This document shows, one piece after another, positions 6,209-9,975 of a stretch of DNA of 9,975 nt. A program made the translations under genes and the position numbers. Every line of letters begins with the position of its first letter. Position 1 is the first letter of the stretch. This DNA is from an uncultured Bacilli bacterium (GTDB lineage Bacteria > Bacillota_I > Bacilli_A > RF39 > UBA660). The stretch spans positions 1-9,975 of the forward strand of contig CANRJE010000048.1 of NCBI GenBank assembly GCA_947630865.1, written 5' to 3'. The notes under the pieces were generated by a model. The model searched no databases. It saw nothing but the letters and a program-made list of their open reading frames with translations, and was not told the origin of the DNA.

Positions 6209-7634
6209 GTTTTTCTCCTTTTATTAACATTTCTATATGTATTAAGACATTAACAAATGATTTATAAACTTCTTCTCTTTCTTCAGATATAATATTTAGA
6301 AATGGATTATTCATATAAAATTCTATATTTTCTGGTTTATTGATATAATCTTCTAAACTAAAAGTAGCCGTATAAATAACATCAACACATCCAACTAAAT
6401 CTCTATATTCATCACTTGAAATACTAAAGACATATGTATTAAAAACTTTAAGTCCCATAAATCCTGTTATATGAGATAAAATATTTAGGGAAAGTTTTAA
6501 CATTTTAAAAGACATCTCATCATCTTCATCCATTACAAAATCTCTTGAAATTGTTTCCATTCTTTTATAAAAAGCAAATAAACCTTTATCACTTATAATT
6601 TTATATTTAGTTTCAATTGAAGAATCAAGATTTTCATCATTTATCATTTCAAGTGCTAATTGATAATCATCTTCTTTTATATTTAAAATAATCTTTCGAA
6701 ATAAATCTAAATTCATATCTTCTTGATTCATTTCAAGTATTTCTATAGTATTATCAAATCCTCGTTCCTCTATATTTTTTAATAGAAAATCAAAATAACA
6801 AATCATCTTTATACTATCATCACTCATATAAGATATCTTATATAATTTTTCATCATCAAAAACTTTTCTTTGATAAGGATTATCATAAGCATTAACTATT
6901 AATCCAGGATTAAGTGATTCAAGTAAAATTTCAAAATCAAAAAATTTATTTTTAATAGCTAACAAATATATTAATAACAATTCATTATAAACTTTTTGAA
7001 AGAAATCTTTAGCTGAATTATCCTCTTCTTCTTTAATTATAATTAATAACTCTTCAAATAATTCTGGTAGTTTTTCTTCATCATATTTTTTTTCTTCTAT
7101 TTTCTTTTTCTCTTCTTGATAATCTTTTTCTTTTATACTATTGATAAACTTTTGAAAAGATTCACGAGTTAAAATATTACTAGCATTTTTAGTATCAGAT
7201 ATATTTTTAGGTGCTTCTAAATATTTAATGATATTTAGAACTATTGCATCAAAATAAAGACCTTCAACATCAACTTTATTATTTTTTAATATTTTTTGAA
7301 TCTTTTTGGGAACTTCATTTGAATTATATGTGAAATCTTCTAAAACAACAGGTATAATATTCTTCTTTAAATCAACAGCATGCTCAATTTCAAGTCTTAC
7401 CCAATCTCCTTCGTTTTTTGTTCTATCCCAAGCATGAGGTGAACAAATAACAATAAAATCTTTACAGTTATCAATTATATCATACAATTGTTTATTAAAT
7501 TTTCCAGACCTTAAAGACTCAACATCATAAAAAACTCTATATCCCTTTTCAGTTAATTTTTTATATAATAAATAACCAAAATTATCTCCACCATCTCTTC
7601 GATAGGAAATAAATACATCATAAGAATTTAGCAT
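6192..7634 (-). CDS. TIR-domain protein with helical C-terminus (480 aa), first gene of TIR pair
   Basis: Residues 1-140 are a clear TIR domain: YDVFISYRRDGGD (strand A and AA loop), YRVFYDVESLRSGKF (strand B and BB loop), DFIVICSPHAWD, then GDWVRLEIEHA with Glu82 in the catalytic position (compare the DWVHKEI segment of SARM1), followed by KNIIPVVL. Residues 143-480 are helical, with a Lys/Glu-rich stretch at 171-210 and three copies of the F/+7 I/+12 Y motif at F160, F312 and F398. There is no signal peptide or membrane helix, so it is probably cytoplasmic. I chose the ATG at 7634: AAAGG (7642-7646) is 7 nt upstream, and the longer frame starting at 7667 would begin upstream of the predicted transcription start near 7651. 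A nucleotide-cleaving effector with a sensor-like C-terminus is the likely reading. A defence role is inference, since no partner effector is recognised. Confidence 0.9.
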   Translation of the reverse strand: MLNSYDVFISYRRDGGDNFGYLLYKKLTEKGYRVFYDVESLRSGKFNKQLYDIIDNCKDFIVICSPHAWDRTKNEGDWVRLEIEHAVDLKKNIIPVVLEDFTYNSNEVPKKIQKILKNNKVDVEGLYFDAIVLNIIKYLEAPKNISDTKNASNILTRESFQKFINSIKEKDYQEEKKKIEEKKYDEEKLPELFEELLIIIKEEEDNSAKDFFQKVYNELLLIYLLAIKNKFFDFEILLESLNPGLIVNAYDNPYQRKVFDDEKLYKISYMSDDSIKMICYFDFLLKNIEERGFDNTIEILEMNQEDMNLDLFRKIILNIKEDDYQLALEMINDENLDSSIETKYKIISDKGLFAFYKRMETISRDFVMDEDDEMSFKMLKLSLNILSHITGFMGLKVFNTYVFSISSDEYRDLVGCVDVIYTATFSLEDYINKPENIEFYMNNPFLNIISEEREEVYKSFVNVLIHIEMLIKGEKHDRKL

Positions 7635-7641
7635 AATTAAA

Positions 7642-7646
7642 CCTTT
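7642..7646 (-). promoter_or_regulatory. Ribosome-binding site for the first TIR gene
   Basis: AAAGG within AAAGAAAGG lies 7 nt before the ATG at 7634. It supports this start over the in-frame ATG at 7667, which lies within the promoter spacer. Confidence 0.7.
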
Positions 7647-7657
7647 CTTTTGAGACA

Positions 7658-7686
7658 AGTATAGCATTAATTTATTAAAAAGTAAA
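7658..7686 (-). promoter_or_regulatory. Extended -10 promoter of the TIR operon
   Basis: Read on the minus strand: -35 TTTACT (7686-7681), a 17-nt spacer ending in TGC, and -10 TATACT (7663-7658). The TG one base before the -10 makes it an extended -10 promoter. Transcription would begin near 7651, leaving a leader of about 17 nt. Confidence 0.8.
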
Positions 7687-7751
7687 TTAAAGTATTTTTA
7701 CTATTTTTATTTTAGTTGCACAATATCTATAATTATATATTTTTTTAATAA

Positions 7752-7780
7752 TTTACTATTTTTCTAATTTATGTTACTAT
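7752..7780 (+). promoter_or_regulatory. Extended -10 promoter of the PrsW-family gene
   Basis: -35 TTTACT (7752-7757), a 17-nt spacer ending in TGT, then -10 TACTAT (7775-7780). The -35 is identical to that of the divergent TIR promoter, and both have the extended TG. Transcription would start near 7787, so the leader is very short (about 13 nt to the ATG at 7800). Confidence 0.72.
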
Positions 7781-7799
7781 TAAAATAGAGATGATAGAT

Positions 7800-8498
7800 A
7801 TGAATTATTTAGCCATTATTTTAGCTATTCTACCTATTTTACTTGTAGGTATTTTATATTATCTAAGAGATACTTTAAAAGAACCTAAAAAAGTTCTTGG
7901 TAGCATGTTTTGTTTTGGATTAATCTCTGCATTACTTGTTATTGCTATTTCTTTTATATCATTACTCATATTTCCAAGTTATCTTGATGTAGAGAATGCT
8001 AGTTATTTAAAGATATTTATATATTCTTTTATTTTTACTTCACTTGTTGAAGAAGGTTGTAAATGGATAATGGTTTATAAAATAGCCTTTAAAAGTCAAG
8101 AATTTGATCAATTATATGATATCGTTTTATACTCTGTTTTTGTAGGATTAGGATTTGCTACTATTGAAAATTTAATTTATATTGTTCCTTCTGTTTATGG
8201 TGTTTGGATTGCCATGTTTCGAGCTATAACTGCAATTCCTGCTCATACTTGCTTTGGAACATTTATAGGTTACTATTTAGCTATGTATAAAAAATTTAAT
8301 CAAAAAAGATATCTCATCATGAGCTTATTAGTACCTGTTTTACTACATGGATTATATGATTTTCTTTTGTATTCAGAAAATATCTATATGGCTGCAATCT
8401 TTTTAATTTTAATAACAGGAATGCTTATTGTAACAATTATTAAAGTTAATAAAATAGTTAAATTTGATAAAGAAATGTTAAAAGAAAAAAGGTCCTAA
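7800..8498 (+). CDS. PrsW-family intramembrane metalloprotease
   Basis: A 232-aa polytopic membrane protein with about seven hydrophobic segments (roughly 3-21, 33-58, 70-82, 108-130, 135-162, 171-192, 196-217). It has the conserved PrsW/CPBP-like motifs: EEGCK (84-88), FATIEN with Glu123, PAHT with His149, and HGLYD with His183 and Asp187. In Bacillus, PrsW cuts an anti-sigma factor in response to envelope stress. No anti-sigma or sigma gene is next to this one, so its substrate is unknown. I prefer the ATG at 7800, since GAGATGAT upstream resembles the GAGGTGAT ribosome-binding consensus. The in-frame ATG at 7791 would have only about 4 nt of leader and no site; it would add three residues. 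The gene is single, divergent from the TIR operon and convergent with asnS. Confidence 0.9.
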   Translation: MNYLAIILAILPILLVGILYYLRDTLKEPKKVLGSMFCFGLISALLVIAISFISLLIFPSYLDVENASYLKIFIYSFIFTSLVEEGCKWIMVYKIAFKSQEFDQLYDIVLYSVFVGLGFATIENLIYIVPSVYGVWIAMFRAITAIPAHTCFGTFIGYYLAMYKKFNQKRYLIMSLLVPVLLHGLYDFLLYSENIYMAAIFLILITGMLIVTIIKVNKIVKFDKEMLKEKRS

Positions 8499-8510
8499 AA
8501 ACCTTTTTTT
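8485..8510. terminator. Bidirectional terminator between the PrsW-family gene and asnS
   Basis: AAAAAAGGT (8485-8493) pairs with ACCTTTTTT (8501-8509) around a 7-nt loop. The stem is flanked by a T-run at 8504-8510 for plus transcripts and by the complementary A-run at 8485-8490 for minus transcripts, so it can work both ways. It overlaps the last codons of the plus-strand gene, whose TAA at 8496-8498 is in the loop, and the edge of the asnS stop at 8509-8511. Confidence 0.83.
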
Positions 8511-9888
8511 AAAAATCACAATTACCTGGAGTTCTTGGATAAGGAATTACATCTCGAATATTTTCAACACCAGTTAGGTAAATTAATAATCTTTCAAATC
8601 CCATACCAAATCCTGAATGATAACAGCCTCCAAATTTTCTTAAATTTAAATACCATTCCATGCCTTCTCTTGGAACACCCATTTCTTTCATACGATTAAC
8701 TAATTTATCATAATCAGCTTCTCTTTCAGATCCTCCAATTAATTCTCCAGCACCTGGAACCTCTAAATCAACAGCTGCAACTGTTTCATTATCATCATTT
8801 AATTTCATATAGAAAGCTTTAATATCCTTTGGCCAATCTGTTATAAAAACTGGTCCATCAAAGTATTCAGTTATATATTTTTCATGTTCTTTAGCAATAT
8901 CTCCTCCATAAACTGGTTCAAATTCCCATTTAACTTTAGCATCTTTTAAAATACTAATAACATCATGATGAGAGATTCTTGTAAACTTACTCTTAAGTAA
9001 TTTCTTTAATTTTTCAATTAAGCCTTTCTCAACAAACTTATCAAAAAATTCCATTTCATCTTTAGCATGTTCTAAAACGTATTTAACAATAAATTTTAGC
9101 ATATCTTCTTCAATATCCATAACACCATTTAAATCACAAAAAGCAATTTCTGGTTCAATCATCCAAAATTCACTAGCATGAGTTTTAGTATTAGAATTTT
9201 CAGCTCGAAAAGTTGGACCAAAAGTATAAACTTTTTTATAGGCCATAGCATAAGTTTCTGCTTCAAGTTGACCTGATACTGTTAAAGCTGTAGGTTTACC
9301 AAAGAAGTCTTTACTATAATCAACAACTCCTGATTTAGCAACTCGAGATAAATCAAGTGTTGTTACTTGAAACATTTGTCCAGCCCCTTCACAATCACTT
9401 GCTGTAATTAAAGGAGCGTGAAAATAAACATAACCATTATTTTGAAAATATGTATGTATAGCATTAGCTGCAATACTTCTAACTCTAAAAACAGCATTAA
9501 ATAAATTCGTTCTAGGTCTTAAATATGCTTCTTGTCTTAAAAATTCTCTTGTGTGTCTTTTAGGTTGAATTGGATATTCATCTGGACAATCTCCAAGAAC
9601 TTTAATGCTTTTAACTTTAAGTTCAAATTCTTGTCCTTTACCTTCAGATTTAATAACCATACCAATTACTTCTAAACTAGAACCAATTTTAATCTTTTGA
9701 ATTTCATCAAAATCTTTTAAACTATTATCATAGACAAGTTGAATATTCTTAAAACAAGTTCCATCAGAAAAATCAATAAAACCAAATTCTTTTTGTTTTC
9801 TATGATTTCTAACCCAACCTTCAATTTTTACTTCCTTATCAATATACTTTTTTAAATCATCATAAATCTCTTTGACATCAATTGCCAT
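8509..9888 (-). CDS. asnS: Asparaginyl-tRNA synthetase (AsnRS)
   Basis: A 459-aa class IIb synthetase, normal length for bacterial AsnRS, that charges tRNA-Asn with asparagine in the cytoplasm. Residues about 15-105 are the OB-fold anticodon-binding domain (KIEGWVRNHRKQKEFGFIDF). The catalytic core follows: a motif 1 region around 128-160, motif 2 FGPTFRAENSNT...EFWMIEPE (223-247), and motif 3 GFGMGFERLLIYLTG (426-440) with Arg433, ending VIPYPRTPG. The FRAENSNT form of motif 2 and the TALTVSGQLEAE segment separate it from AspRS. The start at 9888 has AAGGGAG (9897-9903) 8 nt upstream. A longer frame from 9921 would translate the terminator arm of the T-box leader and is rejected. Expression is predicted to rise when uncharged tRNA-Asn accumulates. 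Confidence 0.98.
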   Translation of the reverse strand: MAIDVKEIYDDLKKYIDKEVKIEGWVRNHRKQKEFGFIDFSDGTCFKNIQLVYDNSLKDFDEIQKIKIGSSLEVIGMVIKSEGKGQEFELKVKSIKVLGDCPDEYPIQPKRHTREFLRQEAYLRPRTNLFNAVFRVRSIAANAIHTYFQNNGYVYFHAPLITASDCEGAGQMFQVTTLDLSRVAKSGVVDYSKDFFGKPTALTVSGQLEAETYAMAYKKVYTFGPTFRAENSNTKTHASEFWMIEPEIAFCDLNGVMDIEEDMLKFIVKYVLEHAKDEMEFFDKFVEKGLIEKLKKLLKSKFTRISHHDVISILKDAKVKWEFEPVYGGDIAKEHEKYITEYFDGPVFITDWPKDIKAFYMKLNDDNETVAAVDLEVPGAGELIGGSEREADYDKLVNRMKEMGVPREGMEWYLNLRKFGGCYHSGFGMGFERLLIYLTGVENIRDVIPYPRTPGNCDF

Positions 9889-9896
9889 AATCTCAT

Positions 9897-9903
9897 CTCC
9901 CTT
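9897..9903 (-). promoter_or_regulatory. Ribosome-binding site that sets the asnS start at 9888
   Basis: AAGGGAG lies 8 nt before the ATG at 9888, just after the T-box terminator. No comparable site precedes the upstream in-frame ATGs at 9921 and 9918. Confidence 0.82.
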
Positions 9904-9909
9904 ATAAAT

Positions 9910-9969
9910 AAAAAGCATCAATAATAAAGAGGCAAATATATCACGGTACCACTCTTTTTATCAATGCTT
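9910..9969 (-). terminator. T-box intrinsic terminator in the asnS leader
   Basis: On the minus strand the arm near 9952-9969 (AAGCATTGATAAAAAGAG) pairs with the arm at 9914-9931 (CTCTTTATTATTGATGCT), with G-U pairs and one bulge. Five T residues follow (9914-9910). The 5' arm overlaps the start of the T-box, so terminator and antiterminator exclude each other. Confidence 0.85.
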
Positions 9970-9975
9970 GATATC
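9910..9975 (-). promoter_or_regulatory. T-box riboswitch leader of asnS, 3' part only
   Basis: The conserved T-box AGAGTGGTACCGTG lies at 9955-9942 on the minus strand (consensus AGGGTGGNACCGCG). Its TGGT would pair with the free acceptor end of the tRNA. AAAGAG before it can pair with CTCTTT after it to form the antiterminator, which competes with the terminator. The specifier stem I, whose codon should be for Asn, lies beyond the right edge, so tRNA identity is inferred from the downstream gene. Confidence 0.92.

Noticed and set aside
6192..7634. Mycoplasma-type code with UGA as Trp
   Set aside because: The Trp codons checked are TGG. TGA ends the first TIR gene and the 127-aa gene at positions that fit the downstream starts.
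4367..7634. TIR proteins as exported T7SS effectors
   Set aside because: The TIR domain is at the extreme N-terminus with no WXG/LXG module or signal peptide, and the genes form a separate transcription unit.
7635..7667. Longer start for the first TIR protein at 7667
   Set aside because: It falls inside the promoter spacer, upstream of the predicted transcription start, and TIR homology begins directly after the ATG at 7634.
7716..7733. TTGCAC plus a perfect TATAAT as a plus-strand promoter
   Set aside because: The boxes are only 6 nt apart, far from the usual 16-18. The TTTACT/TACTAT pair nearer the gene is properly spaced.
9889..9921. Longer asnS start at 9921
   Set aside because: The extra 11 codons come from the T-box terminator arm and leader. 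The ATG at 9888 has a good ribosome-binding site and gives the normal AsnRS N-terminus.
1..9975. CRISPR array, insertion sequence or tRNA gene
   Set aside because: No regularly spaced short repeats, transposase or terminal inverted repeats, and no cloverleaf sequence were seen. The only long repeat is the tandem gene 5' end.

Overview
The window is very AT-rich DNA with short intergenic gaps, strong Shine-Dalgarno sites and a T-box leader. This points to a low-GC Gram-positive (Bacillota, or a Mollicutes-related gut lineage). TGA acts as a stop and the Trp codons checked are TGG, so the standard bacterial code applies. The exact lineage cannot be named from this sequence. All genes but one lie on the minus strand, so the biological order runs from high to low coordinates.

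Right end (about 8509-9975): asnS (asparaginyl-tRNA synthetase) with the 3' part of its T-box riboswitch running off the window edge. It converges on a plus-strand PrsW-family intramembrane protease gene (7800-8498). The two share a bidirectional terminator that overlaps both gene ends.

Middle (about 4325-7686): a two-gene operon of paralogous TIR-domain proteins. They overlap by 17 nt, are driven by a clear extended -10 promoter and end at a hairpin terminator. Both have an N-terminal TIR domain with a glutamate at residue 82 in the position of the NADase catalytic Glu. Both have a long helical C-terminal part carrying a degenerate motif (F, then I at +7, then Y/F at +12). I recognise no other defence component, so this is a candidate, not an established, TIR immune module.

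Left (1 to about 4309): a second operon with its own near-consensus promoter. In order it holds an AAA ATPase/DUF4143 protein with degenerate catalytic residues; a protein with two bacterial SH3 domains and no signal peptide; two small helical WXG100-like proteins; and two tandem proteins with almost identical helical, WXG-like N-termini. The first tandem protein is complete (374 aa), with a distinctive cysteine-bearing C-terminal domain. The second runs off the left edge. The order, two small helical proteins just upstream of larger helical-N-terminus proteins, resembles LXG effector loci of type VII secretion (small Lap partners followed by the LXG protein). No secretion machinery gene is in the window, so the T7SS link is inference.

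The best candidates for something undescribed are the TIR pair with its repeated C-terminal motif, and the leaderless SH3/WXG-like/tandem cargo operon led by an apparently inactive AAA-DUF4143 protein.
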